A stretch of 64,000 bases of DNA from JACPYF01 sp964348695 (lineage in GTDB: Bacteria > Patescibacteriota > Saccharimonadia > Saccharimonadales > Saccharimonadaceae). The DNA lies in contig CAYGDI010000004.1 of the NCBI GenBank assembly GCA_964348695.1, positions 39,845-103,844 of the forward strand, written 5' to 3'. The stretch's first letter is position 1, and each line of letters opens with the position of its first letter. This document shows positions 7,616 through 17,047 of the stretch, in pieces. The notes beneath the pieces were generated by a model, which did not search any database, was not told where the DNA came from, and saw only the letters and a program-made list of their open reading frames with translations. The position numbers and the translations under genes were made by a program.

Positions 7616-10409
7616 GACATGTATTGGTGTTTTTGGCTTCTTGCTTGAACTTTCGTAGTGTGTTTTGTTTTATAACCTTTAGTGATCTAGGGGTAAATTG
7701 AACACAACCGTTATAACTTGTACGAATACTTACGTGCGGTACTTTGTTATCATCTATCCAGAAATGAGCTGGTGTTCCTGAATTTTTATCTGTAGTACTT
7801 TGTGAAACTATCGCCCAGCCATCACCATCGGGATCGTAGTCACCCGATATATTCGTAATGTTTGTTGCATTGACGTTGCGCTCGATGTAGATATGCTCTG
7901 GGTTTTCATTGTTGGTGCTATTACCGTTCCGTACTCTGTATGGCGCATCGAAACCTATAAACGAGTCGCACATATCGTCGATACCGTCATTGTCTTCGTC
8001 AATACCAATCGGGGTTATGAACAAGCAGTGGTCTGATATATCTTCGATGCCATCCTCATCGATATCCTGTGCGTTAGGCCCTTTTACTAAAATATCTTGA
8101 TAGATTTCGATAGGCTCACCGGAATAACTCTCGCCTGTCACTACTAATGTATGAAAACCTGCAGAAACAGATTGTGGGATACTTGCTGCAACATCAAGAG
8201 AACCTTCGTCATCTGCGATGAAGCTACCTATACTAGTAGGGCTAGAATGAACCGATACGTCTACACTACTGCCAGAGCTAAATGTAAAATCATCGAGACT
8301 AATGTCAAAAGCTTGGGTTTTTGTTTGTTCGCTACCGAGTGTCAGTTGTACGTTTTTTATATTATTTACAGTAGGGTAGAGATCCATAGACGATGAAAAA
8401 TATTCTGAAGGATTTGGCACGAGAGTAGAGGGCTGAGGGTCATACTCGTAAGGATACGTGGATAGTGTATCTATACCGAGAAAATCTTGTACCTTTTCGG
8501 CAATTTTTTGATGACCTGCTGCGTTTGGGTGAAATGCTTGATAGTATGATCCATCATTAAAATAGCCCACGTCAGCTATCCCAGAAGTGTAAGATCCACC
8601 CAGATCACATATACGTCCACCCTCTAGGCTATCAAATATATCAATATATTCCAGACCTGTAGCCTGAGTAGCAGTCTGAATGACACTGTTCATATACCTG
8701 ATAGATTCGTCAATGAGCTGTTTTTCAACAGCATTCAGATATCCTCCGTCCCTAAAACATGTTAAGGTACCGTCCGGATTGATAAACGACGGATATCCTA
8801 GAACATATATTTTTGTGTTAGGTGAAGCGCTGCGTAGTTCTGCGTACAGTTTTTTCAAAACATAAAATTGATTTTGTATCTCAAATCCCAACTTTGCCCT
8901 GCTTTCGACATTGTCAACATACTCGCAAATATAAACCTGGTCTGTATTCGCTGCACATTTTTTTATTTTTTCTCCAAAACCAACATCATTACCACCAGCA
9001 GTCAGTGTTATAGCTTTTGGCTGATATTTCTTCACAAATCTTATCTGCTCTACTCGACCTGGGACAAAATCTACAATAGCATCACCTTGCCACTGTAACC
9101 TAGTATTTGCATCGAGAGTCTTCAGTCTGTCACTTTGGCCATAGTAGTTTGTTTTATAGGTCATATCTGTACTTTTTGCACCAGAACATGCGACTGATTG
9201 CATACTATCTTCATCGATCCCAAAGTGAGCTCGCAATTTGAACGGATACGAACGTGTACTAATATGACATTTTTCTTCTGGCAAGCCGTCTCCTCCGGCA
9301 TCGTTCGTGAGCGGCAGGTAATAGGTATGCCCATCTGACTGCTTGTCCGTATCCCCCTCACCACTACTATACGAATCTCCCAGGGCAAGGTAGTCCAGCT
9401 GGGACTGGGTTGGTTGGTAGCCTGCTGCGCGTAAAGTCACCCAAGCATTGTCGCTAGGATATTGGCCGACAGCGTACACGCGCAACTCTCCTGCCTGATC
9501 TTGAGAAAATTCGGCATTGACGCCATATTTGAACCCTGTGATCGACTCGCTCATGACAGGCCTAAGGTAGGTTTTTGGGCATTCGTTGGCCAGATACTGA
9601 ATATCCTCTATTTGCTGATCTGTAGGGCTATCACCACATTCGTCCGGTATGGAAAATGCCATAATGTCGGTATTGTACCCACTCATGACGACCTGTTGCC
9701 CATCGTTGGAAACCGAAAAATGCGTCCACGGAGTCACTGACCCGGAGTTGTAAGAATATGAATGTGACGAAAACCGTTTGATAGAAAAGGTTTCTAAATC
9801 TAACCTGAACATACCCCTGTTTTTAGGCTCGAACACTAGCCATTTTTCGTTTTCTGATACACCAAAACTATCGTACGCCCAACCTATCGGCACGGGATTT
9901 GCTAGAGATTCGGTAAAAGTATAGTTGGCTTGATATGTTTTCGGCACATATTCAATCGCTGTTCCTAGGTCGTTGGTGAGTTTTTGTAGATTGTAGGAAA
10001 AGTTTTTGTATACTTTGAGCACTCTATGGTAGGCACTATTGTGTGTCTGCATAGCTACCAGGGTGTCTGTGTGTGGCAAATACATACAGTTTTTGTACCC
10101 ACTACAGAATCCTAGTAGTTTGTACATCTTCTGATCGTAGCCTAGAGAAACAACTGGCATACCATAGTCTGTCATACCAAAACGCAGACTACCGCCTGAT
10201 GTTATACAGGTATTTTGTAGTGCTGTATCACCTGCTACGGTGATTTTTTGAGGAAATTCGCAGTTCCATGGCTCGGTCGTAGCGGCCACTTTTTTGGCAA
10301 CAGATGGAGGAGAAGATGTCCAGGAAAAATCTTGCGCCCTAACATTACCCACAGCCCAAAAAAGACTGACAAAAAGCAGTAGGAACACAAGCCATTTTAT
10401 TCCTAACAT
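7616..10409 (-). CDS. Secreted SGNH/GDSL hydrolase with N-terminal propeller-like region and calcium-binding repeats (3' end lost in gap)
   Basis: At least 931 residues. ATG 10409 gives a good signal peptide (MLGIKWLVFLLLFV...VRA|Q); the frame opens 36 nt earlier. Residues about 30-330 contain repeated WLVFEPKNRG- and FSVSNDGQQ-like strands suggesting a beta-propeller. The SGNH domain follows, with GDSYSSGEG (Ser346), TAGGNDVGFG (Asn474) and FHPNAAGH (His627). Paired Cys suggest extracellular disulfides. Beyond about residue 740 are Asp-rich thrombospondin type 3-like repeats (DIDEDGIEDISDHC, DEDNDGIDDMCD), known calcium-binding spacers. The domain suggests an esterase, lipase or glycan deacetylase; the substrate is unknown. 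The C-terminus is missing because of the Ns. Confidence 0.85.
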
Positions 10410-10490
10410 ACTATTTTGCCCTATGCTCGCAGTCAGACCTCGCATAATGCTGTCAGTGTAATACAGATACGGGTTTCGAACAATACCAAG

Positions 10491-10880
10491 CTATTTTCTA
10501 GCTTGAGTGATGTGTGGTGGAGCACCATATTCGGGCAAAACTATTTTGTCATTTTCGCCACTGACGAGTCGCTGTTGAGTAACTATTAGCCAATCATCCC
10601 TGGTAGCACCAACGATCGGAATATCCAGGCTACTAGCCAAAGTATTCATGACAGTCACACCAATACGCAGCCCAGTGAAACTACCAGGACCACGAAATAC
10701 TGCCAACCCTGTGAGACTAGAAAATGCTGTATCATTTTCCTGCAAAAAAGCTTCTATCGTACCTAGCAGCTCTTTTGCCAGGCGCCGTTCGGCGAGCCAG
10801 TCTTTTTGCGCTGCTACTTTGCCGTCCTTTAGTAGATACATCTTACATGTAGGTGTAGATGTATCTAATGCCAATATCAT
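10491..10880 (-). CDS. tsaB: Short TsaB, t6A tRNA-modification subunit
   Basis: A 129-residue protein matching the N-terminal ASKHA-fold half of TsaB (MILALDTSTPTCKMYLL at the start; FRGPGSFTGLRIGVTVMN around 64-82). TsaB pairs with TsaD and TsaE to place threonylcarbamoyl on A37 of tRNAs reading ANN codons. Usual TsaB has about 220-240 residues; here the second half is absent and the protein ends with EYGAPPHITQARK. Such short forms are, to my knowledge, usual in CPR bacteria, so this is probably functional. It overlaps the end of tsaE by 4 nt and shares its transcript. Confidence 0.88.
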   Translation of the reverse strand: MILALDTSTPTCKMYLLKDGKVAAQKDWLAERRLAKELLGTIEAFLQENDTAFSSLTGLAVFRGPGSFTGLRIGVTVMNTLASSLDIPIVGATRDDWLIVTQQRLVSGENDKIVLPEYGAPPHITQARK

Positions 10881-11299
10881 ATATCAATCCCTTCTATTGT
10901 GACTTCACGTTCATGCTCACCTATTGATCGCAAATAAATACTAATATGATCTGGAGGTAAAACACCTTTGACAGTATCCGCCCACTCGACGACCACGATA
11001 GCATTGTCAATGTGTAATGATTCTTCTAGATCATAGCTGATGAGCCCAGGTTCGGACAATCGGTAAAAATCATAATGATGCAGCTCTTTTTCGCTACCCT
11101 CGTATTTGCAAAAAATAGTGTAGCTAGGACTCTGAATAGTCTCCGCTACACCGAGACCCCTGCCGATGCCTTTTACCAGCGTTGTCTTGCCAGCACCTAC
11201 ATCTCCTATAAGTTCAATCACGGCATTGCTACTCAGATTTTGAGCTAGTTTGACACCTAGTTGTTTCATGGATTTTTCGGATACTACGTTAAACTTCAT
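10877..11299 (-). CDS. tsaE: TsaE, P-loop ATPase of t6A synthesis
   Basis: A 140-residue ATPase with Walker A GDVGAGKTTLVKG, the TsaE segment SPSYTIFCKYE, and HHYDFYRL followed by the Walker-B-like VVVEWAD. It drives turnover of the TsaBDE complex for t6A modification of tRNA. The frame is open to 11338, but ATG 11299 (MKFNVVSEK) is preferred because it lies 6 nt after a near-perfect promoter, giving a leaderless message. tsaB follows directly with a 4-nt overlap. Confidence 0.93.
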   Translation of the reverse strand: MKFNVVSEKSMKQLGVKLAQNLSSNAVIELIGDVGAGKTTLVKGIGRGLGVAETIQSPSYTIFCKYEGSEKELHHYDFYRLSEPGLISYDLEESLHIDNAIVVVEWADTVKGVLPPDHISIYLRSIGEHEREVTIEGIDI

Positions 11300-11305
11300 T
11301 CTTCT

Positions 11306-11334
11306 ATTATAGCCATACAATATACCCTGGTAAA
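11306..11334 (-). promoter_or_regulatory. Promoter of tsaE-tsaB, probably leaderless
   Basis: On the minus strand TTTACC (11334-11329), 17 nt, then TATAAT (11311-11306). The start codon begins 7 nt after the last base of the -10 hexamer, about where transcription would begin. Confidence 0.75.
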
Positions 11335-11350
11335 ACACTACGCTTACGTT

Positions 11351-11364
11351 TATAATTTTAAGGG
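11351..11364 (+). promoter_or_regulatory. -10 element and Shine-Dalgarno of the pilus operon
   Basis: TATAAT (11351-11356) is followed by AAGGG at 11360-11364, then ATG at 11372. The leader would be only about 8-9 nt. No good -35 is seen at the expected distance. It lies back to back with the tsaE promoter. Confidence 0.5.
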
Positions 11365-11371
11365 TAATAAT

Positions 11372-13171
11372 ATGCGCATATCAGACTCGACTATAGAGCA
11401 AATACTAAAAAGTGGTGGGAAAATCTCCGAAGAGCAGCTGGCAAAGCTGAAAAAAGAGCAAGAATCTACACACCGCCCTCTGCAAGATTTGGTCTTGCAA
11501 CAAGAGCTGGTTAGTGACAAAGATCTCACGCAACAGTTTGCCGAATATGCTGGTTTTGAGTTTGTAGATCTCGATCCAACGACTATTCCTTCGGAGACGC
11601 TCGGCCTCATACCCGAACGTATCGCAAAACAATACAACGCAATCGTATTTGCAGTCGAAAATGGCAAGACGAAACTCGCCATGGAAGACCCAGATGATGT
11701 TCAAGCTGTCGATTTTTTGAAAAAACAGCTTGGCAATGATGTCGATATCTTTATCACAACTCATGACGATATTTTGCGTGCCTTAGACAATTACCGTGGC
11801 GATGTTGCTGACGAGCTGAGCGATGTTATCGCCGAACAGGGAGAAGAGGGCGAAGCTGAAAAAAGAGCCAACGAGGAAAAAGTCTCGGCTAGCGATATCG
11901 CCGAGGACTCGCCGATTTCACAAACCGTTAATCTACTACTAGAGTACGCTATCCGTGCCTCTGCAAGCGATATCCATATAGAACCTCGTGAAGAGTTTAT
12001 CCAGGTGCGATACCGTATTGACGGTGTTTTGCAGGAAGCGAATCGTCTGCCTACAAATGTAGCAGGGGCGCTAGTGAGTCGAATCAAAATTTTGGCAAAT
12101 CTCAAGATAGATGAAAGGCGCGTGCCTCAGGACGGCCGTTTCAAAATCGCTATCCTAGGTAGAACATATGCCCTACGTGTTTCGACCCTGCCGATTGCCG
12201 ATGGCGAAAAGATCGTGATGCGTATCTTGGACGAAGGCAACCACGCCCTAACATTGCAACAGCTCGGGTACTGGGGGTATTCTCTGGGAGCAATTGAAAA
12301 AGCTATTCTGCAGCCACACGGTGTGGTACTCGTCACTGGACCAACCGGATCTGGAAAATCGACGAGTCTTCTAAGTCTACTGTCTATCCTGAACAGCTCA
12401 GCCGTCAATATTTCGACTGTCGAAGACCCTGTCGAATACAAAATACCTGGAGTCAACCAAACACAAGTCAATGTAAAAGCTGGTATGACCTTTGCAGGGG
12501 GTTTACGCGCACTACTACGTCAAGACCCAAACATCATCATGGTAGGTGAGATTCGAGATACCGAAACGGCTGACCTGGCGGTTCAAGCCGCTCTGACAGG
12601 TCACCTTGTCTTTAGCACCCTACACACCAACAACGCTGCTACCGCTCTTCCTCGTCTGCTAGAAATGGGTATCGAGCCATTTTTGATTGCATCGACTGCA
12701 CGCGCAATAATCGGTCAGCGACTGGTTCGCAAACTCTGCACAAATTGTCGGGTTGCATACGAGCCAAATGCCGATGATATGAAAGAAATCAGCGAAGCAT
12801 TTCACCTGGACAAACCCGAGATCATGCAGCGCATCAACGAGCTAGAGAAAAAAGCCGCCTCGCAACATATTGGTGATTCACTGGGAGCTGAGCTTGGTAG
12901 TACTCCTACAGGTATCAAAAAACTCTACAAAGCAGGTGAAAATGGATGCGACAATTGTAATAAGACAGGCTACAAAGGTAGAATGGGTATCTATGAAGTC
13001 CTTAATAATTCACCAGAAATCCAAAAAATGATTGTTGCAAATGCCACGAGTACAGCCATCCAAGACCAAGCTATTGCCGACGGAATGGATACTATGCAAG
13101 TTGACGGACTGATCAAAGCCCTGCGTGGTGAAACGAGCATAGAAGAAACCTTGAGAGTGACGAGAGAATAA
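11372..13171 (+). CDS. pilB: PilB/GspE-type pilus assembly ATPase
   Basis: A 599-residue hexameric ATPase that powers pilin polymerisation at the inner face of the membrane. It has an N-terminal MshEN/GspE-N domain (about 1-150), then the secretion ATPase core with Walker A TGPTGSGKST, Asp box TVEDPVEY, Walker B DPNIIMVGEIRDTETA and the His box GHLVFSTLHTN. A late tetracysteine pair (CTNC and CDNC) is the zinc site typical of PilB/GspE and absent from PilT. The frame opens earlier; ATG 11372 is chosen for the AAGGG ahead of it and the start MRISDSTIEQIL. It overlaps pilC by one base (TAATG). Confidence 0.96.
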   Translation: MRISDSTIEQILKSGGKISEEQLAKLKKEQESTHRPLQDLVLQQELVSDKDLTQQFAEYAGFEFVDLDPTTIPSETLGLIPERIAKQYNAIVFAVENGKTKLAMEDPDDVQAVDFLKKQLGNDVDIFITTHDDILRALDNYRGDVADELSDVIAEQGEEGEAEKRANEEKVSASDIAEDSPISQTVNLLLEYAIRASASDIHIEPREEFIQVRYRIDGVLQEANRLPTNVAGALVSRIKILANLKIDERRVPQDGRFKIAILGRTYALRVSTLPIADGEKIVMRILDEGNHALTLQQLGYWGYSLGAIEKAILQPHGVVLVTGPTGSGKSTSLLSLLSILNSSAVNISTVEDPVEYKIPGVNQTQVNVKAGMTFAGGLRALLRQDPNIIMVGEIRDTETADLAVQAALTGHLVFSTLHTNNAATALPRLLEMGIEPFLIASTARAIIGQRLVRKLCTNCRVAYEPNADDMKEISEAFHLDKPEIMQRINELEKKAASQHIGDSLGAELGSTPTGIKKLYKAGENGCDNCNKTGYKGRMGIYEVLNNSPEIQKMIVANATSTAIQDQAIADGMDTMQVDGLIKALRGETSIEETLRVTRE

Positions 13172-14397
13172 TGATTTTTATCTACAAAGCAATGAGCAAA
13201 AATGCCAACGAGATATCTGGCACCGTCGAGGCTGCCGATCGTGAAGCTGCTATAGAAACCCTCGCAAAACAAGGCATGAAACCAATTAGCCTCAAAGAAA
13301 AAGGCAATGAAATATCTGTAGATGGCGCATTTTCACGTATATTTGGCTCAAAAGCAAAAACAGCATCATTAGTCATCTTTACTCGCCAGCTCGCTACGAT
13401 GGTTGGGGCTGGTGTACCACTCCTGAGAGCTCTAAACTCGCTCAAGGGACATACAAACGACAAAGTCCTAGAAGAATCCATCGCAGCCGTCTCAAGCGAC
13501 GTGCAGAGTGGAACTGCGCTTGCAGATGCTCTCGCAAAACACCCAAATACGTTCAACGATGTCTACGTCAATATGGTACGAGCCGGTGAGGCCGCTGGTA
13601 TCTTGGACGAAATTCTCAATCGTCTCGCCCAACAACAGGAAAAATCCGCAACCATCAAGAAAAAGGTGAAAGGTGCAATGACCTACCCGGCAATCCTACT
13701 CATCATTACTATTTTGTCATTTTTTGGTCTGATGCTTTTTGTCATACCGCAGATTGGCAATATCCTAAAAGACCTCGGTGGTGATGATGTCCAACTACCT
13801 TTTCTCACCCAAATGATGTTAGGACTCAGTGGGTTTATGATCAATTTTTGGTATATCGTTTTGGGAGGTATGGTCGGCGGATTCTTTGGTTTTAATCGTT
13901 TCATTCATACACCCAACGGCAAGCGGACTTTGCATGCGGCGCTGCTGCGTATGCCTATAATAAAAAACATCATCATCAAGATCGCGGTTGCACGTTTTTC
14001 ACGAACATTTGCCGCTCTCATGGGCGCAGGTGTGAGTGTTGTTGAATCTTTGCGTGTTACGGGTGGGGCAATAGGTAATGTTATGTACGAAGAAGCAATC
14101 AACAATTCTATAGAACAAATCAAAAACGGCAAACAACTCAGTGAAACTCTCGCAAACAACCCTCTATTTCCTGATATCGTTGCTCAGATGCTTACAGTCG
14201 GTGAAGAGACAGGTAAAACTGATACTGTCCTGATAAAGGTTGCTGACTTTTACGAAGAGGAGGTCAATGTCGTGCTAGAAAGTCTCAGTTCTATAATCGA
14301 ACCAGTGATGATTGTTATCATGGGTAGTATGGTGGGTCTCATCGCAGCAAGTGTCATGGGCCCTATCGCCTCTATTGCTCAGAACATTAAAAGTTAG
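13171..14397 (+). CDS. pilC: PilC/GspF pilus inner-membrane platform protein
   Basis: A 408-residue polytopic protein with two T2SSF repeats. The first includes FTRQLATMVGAGVPLLRAL, the second FSRTFAALMGAGVSVVESL, each followed by a hydrophobic hairpin, and a last membrane segment near the C-terminus (VMIVIMGSMVGLIAASVMGP). It is the platform that couples PilB to the growing pilus. Its start overlaps the pilB stop. Confidence 0.96.
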   Translation: MIFIYKAMSKNANEISGTVEAADREAAIETLAKQGMKPISLKEKGNEISVDGAFSRIFGSKAKTASLVIFTRQLATMVGAGVPLLRALNSLKGHTNDKVLEESIAAVSSDVQSGTALADALAKHPNTFNDVYVNMVRAGEAAGILDEILNRLAQQQEKSATIKKKVKGAMTYPAILLIITILSFFGLMLFVIPQIGNILKDLGGDDVQLPFLTQMMLGLSGFMINFWYIVLGGMVGGFFGFNRFIHTPNGKRTLHAALLRMPIIKNIIIKIAVARFSRTFAALMGAGVSVVESLRVTGGAIGNVMYEEAINNSIEQIKNGKQLSETLANNPLFPDIVAQMLTVGEETGKTDTVLIKVADFYEEEVNVVLESLSSIIEPVMIVIMGSMVGLIAASVMGPIASIAQNIKS

Positions 14398-14435
14398 TAG
14401 AATAAGACGAGTAAATAAAGAGTGGGCAAAACATT

Positions 14436-15485
14436 TTGAGCAAAATTTTCTTTCAGGACAAACCTATTATCGGGGTTGATATCAATCAAACCGGCATCAA
14501 AATGATGGCTATAGATACAGGACACTGGAAAGTGACTGGCTACGGCTCTGTTGATCTAGATCCTATAGAAGCTCAAAAAAGCATGGAAAGTGACGGTGAA
14601 TACATCGGTGAAAACATTCGTACACTCTTAAAAGAACATCGTCTTGGCAAGATCACGACAAACCATGCCGTACTCAGTATCCCTACCTCAAAAACATACG
14701 CTCGAACTTTTTCGGTACCCAACAAAGAAGCAGGCCATATCAAAGAAGCAATCGCTCTGGAGATAGAACAGTACATACCCGTGCCTATCAGCCAGCTATA
14801 TGTTGACCACCAAGTGATAGCCAAAGACAAACAAAATACAATCGTTCAGTTATGTGCAGTACCGGTTAATACAGTTGATACTTGTATTAGCGCCGCAGAA
14901 TCAGCAGGCCTAGAGGTTGTGATGGTCGAACCTAGCGTCAATGCCATCGCCCGACTTTTGACATTTGCCGAAGACGGTACGCTCCCAACAATTATCGTTG
15001 ATATTGGACCTGCCGCAACCGATATCGCTATATTAGATGGAACAATTCGTGTGAGTGGTAGCGTTGGTATTGGTGGTAACACATTTACTTTGGATATTGC
15101 CAAAAAGCTCAATGTTCCTTTGGAGAGCGCTCACCAAATGAAAGTGCAGCACGGTCTAGCAGTCAGCCCGAGACAACAAAAAATAACCGATGCAATGGAA
15201 CAAAGTCTCAAAAGAATCCTCAACGAAATCAAAAAAATCATACGCTACTATAGCGAACGTCTCGATAGCGAAAAAAGATTGGAACAGATTGTAATAGTTG
15301 GGGGTGGCAGCAATGTACCGGGTCTAGGAGATTATTTTACAAATGCTCTTATTATGCCTGCGCGTGTTGCTAGCCCTTGGCAGATCCTAAACTTTGGAGA
15401 CCTCGAACAGCCTCCAAAACAATTCAAAGCACGCTATATTACCGTTGCGGGGCTCGCTAGTGTCAAATCTGGAGATATCTTCTAA
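14436..15485 (+). CDS. pilM: PilM, actin-like pilus assembly protein
   Basis: A 349-residue actin/FtsA-fold protein. The ATP-binding motifs are GVDINQTGIKM at the N-terminus, IVDIGPAATDIAI in the middle and IVIVGGGSNVPGL near the end. PilM is cytoplasmic and binds the N-terminal tail of PilN. The chosen start is TTG, with MSKIFFQDKPIIGVDI matching family starts; the upstream GAGTGGG is a weak ribosome site. It overlaps pilN by one base (TAATG). Confidence 0.94.
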   Translation: MSKIFFQDKPIIGVDINQTGIKMMAIDTGHWKVTGYGSVDLDPIEAQKSMESDGEYIGENIRTLLKEHRLGKITTNHAVLSIPTSKTYARTFSVPNKEAGHIKEAIALEIEQYIPVPISQLYVDHQVIAKDKQNTIVQLCAVPVNTVDTCISAAESAGLEVVMVEPSVNAIARLLTFAEDGTLPTIIVDIGPAATDIAILDGTIRVSGSVGIGGNTFTLDIAKKLNVPLESAHQMKVQHGLAVSPRQQKITDAMEQSLKRILNEIKKIIRYYSERLDSEKRLEQIVIVGGGSNVPGLGDYFTNALIMPARVASPWQILNFGDLEQPPKQFKARYITVAGLASVKSGDIF

Positions 15486-16081
15486 TGATCAATCTCATAG
15501 GACCAGATAAAAAAAAGAGGTTTCACGCCGCACGACGAAATACTATATGGCGTCGATATATTTTTGTACTGATCGGAGTACTAATTGTAAACACGGTTGT
15601 GTTAGCTGGTGCAACGTGGGTATTATTCGCACAAGCATCTGCGTCACAACAGCAAGTTGCAGACAACGAAGCAAAAAGAGATGCCGAGTACAATAGAGTC
15701 AAAAAAGAAGCTGAAGATTTTAGGGCAAAACTCTCCACTGCAAAAACAATCCTAGACGGAGAGACTAGCTACAGTGAAGTACTGATCAAAATGGCGCAGA
15801 TTATACCTGAAGGCAGCGTATTAACTGGAATAAATCTCAGCGAAAATAGTTTTGCGACCGATCAGACTCTGACATTCAAATCAAAGACTAACAATGATGT
15901 ATTGTCACTTAAAACCGCACTCGAAGGTAGTGATTTGTTCTCAAATGTCAGTATCTCCAACACATCAGAAGATGTTACGAGCGAAGATAGACCTGCATAC
16001 CCAGTCACTGTTACTATCAATGCTAAAATCATCAAACCGACTAGTGCAGCACCCGCCACCAACGGAGCACAAACACCATGA
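15485..16081 (+). CDS. pilN: PilN-like pilus assembly protein
   Basis: A 198-residue single-pass protein: the start MINLIGPDKKKRFHAARRN fits the PilM-binding INLLP-like motif, a membrane helix follows (YIFVLIGVLIVNTVVLAGATWVLF), then a coiled coil and a compact C-terminal domain. It ends with a Pro/Ala-rich tail. PilN and PilO form the alignment complex between cytoplasm and pilus. Position after pilM supports the call. The stop overlaps the next start as ATGA. Confidence 0.85.
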   Translation: MINLIGPDKKKRFHAARRNTIWRRYIFVLIGVLIVNTVVLAGATWVLFAQASASQQQVADNEAKRDAEYNRVKKEAEDFRAKLSTAKTILDGETSYSEVLIKMAQIIPEGSVLTGINLSENSFATDQTLTFKSKTNNDVLSLKTALEGSDLFSNVSISNTSEDVTSEDRPAYPVTVTINAKIIKPTSAAPATNGAQTP

Positions 16082-16731
16082 AAACAAAAGGCATAACCCC
16101 AATCGGTGCTGAGCGTCTTTTGATAGCTGGTATTGTGCTACTCATCGGACTATTGTTCGCCGACATATATTTTATGAATAGTTTTCTTAGCTCAAAAGCA
16201 AAAGAAACAGAGCATGCAAGAATTGATGCGGAGATCAGCAATACTGACATAGATAATATGCGAAAAGCTGGAGAAAAATTAGAATCTTACAAAGACGCTG
16301 TCGAGCAAACAGACCAAATCATTGGCGAAAGTAAACTGTATCAATACCAAAACCAGATAATTAGCGATATGGAATCATATGCTAGCATATCGGGTGTAAG
16401 AATCGCAGGTTTCGCATTTACGTCGGTTGCGGATAGTACCCTGGCTGCTCCTGGTGCAAGCACGCCCCCGGCCGCCCCTGCACCAACAGCTGCAGACGGT
16501 TCTACACCAACAGCCGGTGCGGCAACAACAGTGCCAAAAGATGTCAAATCTGTTCAAACTACTATATCTTTTGCAGGCGACGTGTCTTATGTCAATCTGC
16601 TAAAATTTATCACACTTATCGAACAGAACGTCACCAGAATGCAGATTATAGACCTAGGTCTCACTCCGAAAGAGGATAACCGTAATCTTATAGCCACACC
16701 ATCAATGACAATACTGGTGTACACGAGGTAA
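16078..16731 (+). CDS. pilO: PilO-like pilus assembly protein
   Basis: A 217-residue protein with one N-terminal membrane helix (LLIAGIVLLIGLLFADIYFM), a coiled coil to about residue 95, then a ferredoxin-like domain. The domain is interrupted by a Pro/Ala/Thr linker of about 35 residues. Topology and position right after pilN make PilO the best assignment, although sequence conservation in PilO is low. The linker insertion is unusual for PilO. Confidence 0.78.
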   Translation: MKTKGITPIGAERLLIAGIVLLIGLLFADIYFMNSFLSSKAKETEHARIDAEISNTDIDNMRKAGEKLESYKDAVEQTDQIIGESKLYQYQNQIISDMESYASISGVRIAGFAFTSVADSTLAAPGASTPPAAPAPTAADGSTPTAGAATTVPKDVKSVQTTISFAGDVSYVNLLKFITLIEQNVTRMQIIDLGLTPKEDNRNLIATPSMTILVYTR

Positions 16732-16735
16732 CAAC

Positions 16736-17035
16736 ATGAAAAATGACATGAACACACAATCAATAGCCAGCTCACTAAAACCGATTATTCGCTATCATTA
16801 CCTAGTTTTTATATTTGTAGTACTAGGTCTCACTGGTTACGTAGTCTTGTCTATTCTTTCAACGATCAACCCAGAACAAGAAGACAGTCAGTACCGCGCT
16901 ACAAAAGTTGGTGAAGTAGCTAGCGACAAGTTTGATGAAACAACTATCAACCAAATTCGTCAATTCAAATCTAGCAACGAACAATCCGCAGACGTGACTT
17001 TGCCCGAGGGTAAGATAAATCCATTCTCAGAATGA
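16736..17035 (+). CDS. Small pilus-operon membrane protein, possible PilP substitute
   Basis: A 99-residue protein with one membrane helix (YLVFIFVVLGLTGYVVLSIL, about residues 21-40) and an exported tail of about 55 residues ending EGKINPFSE. GAGGT lies 6 nt before the ATG and 4 nt separate it from pilO, so it is co-transcribed. A short extracellular tail ending in an INPF motif recalls PilP-like partners of PilN/PilO, but this is inference; no domain is recognised. Confidence 0.7.
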   Translation: MKNDMNTQSIASSLKPIIRYHYLVFIFVVLGLTGYVVLSILSTINPEQEDSQYRATKVGEVASDKFDETTINQIRQFKSSNEQSADVTLPEGKINPFSE

Positions 17036-17047
17036 TATAATATTCTC

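Noticed and set aside
11261..11371. Upstream extension of pilB to ATG 11261
   Set aside because: It would run antisense through the tsaE start; the ATG at 11372 has a Shine-Dalgarno sequence and gives the family-like N-terminus.
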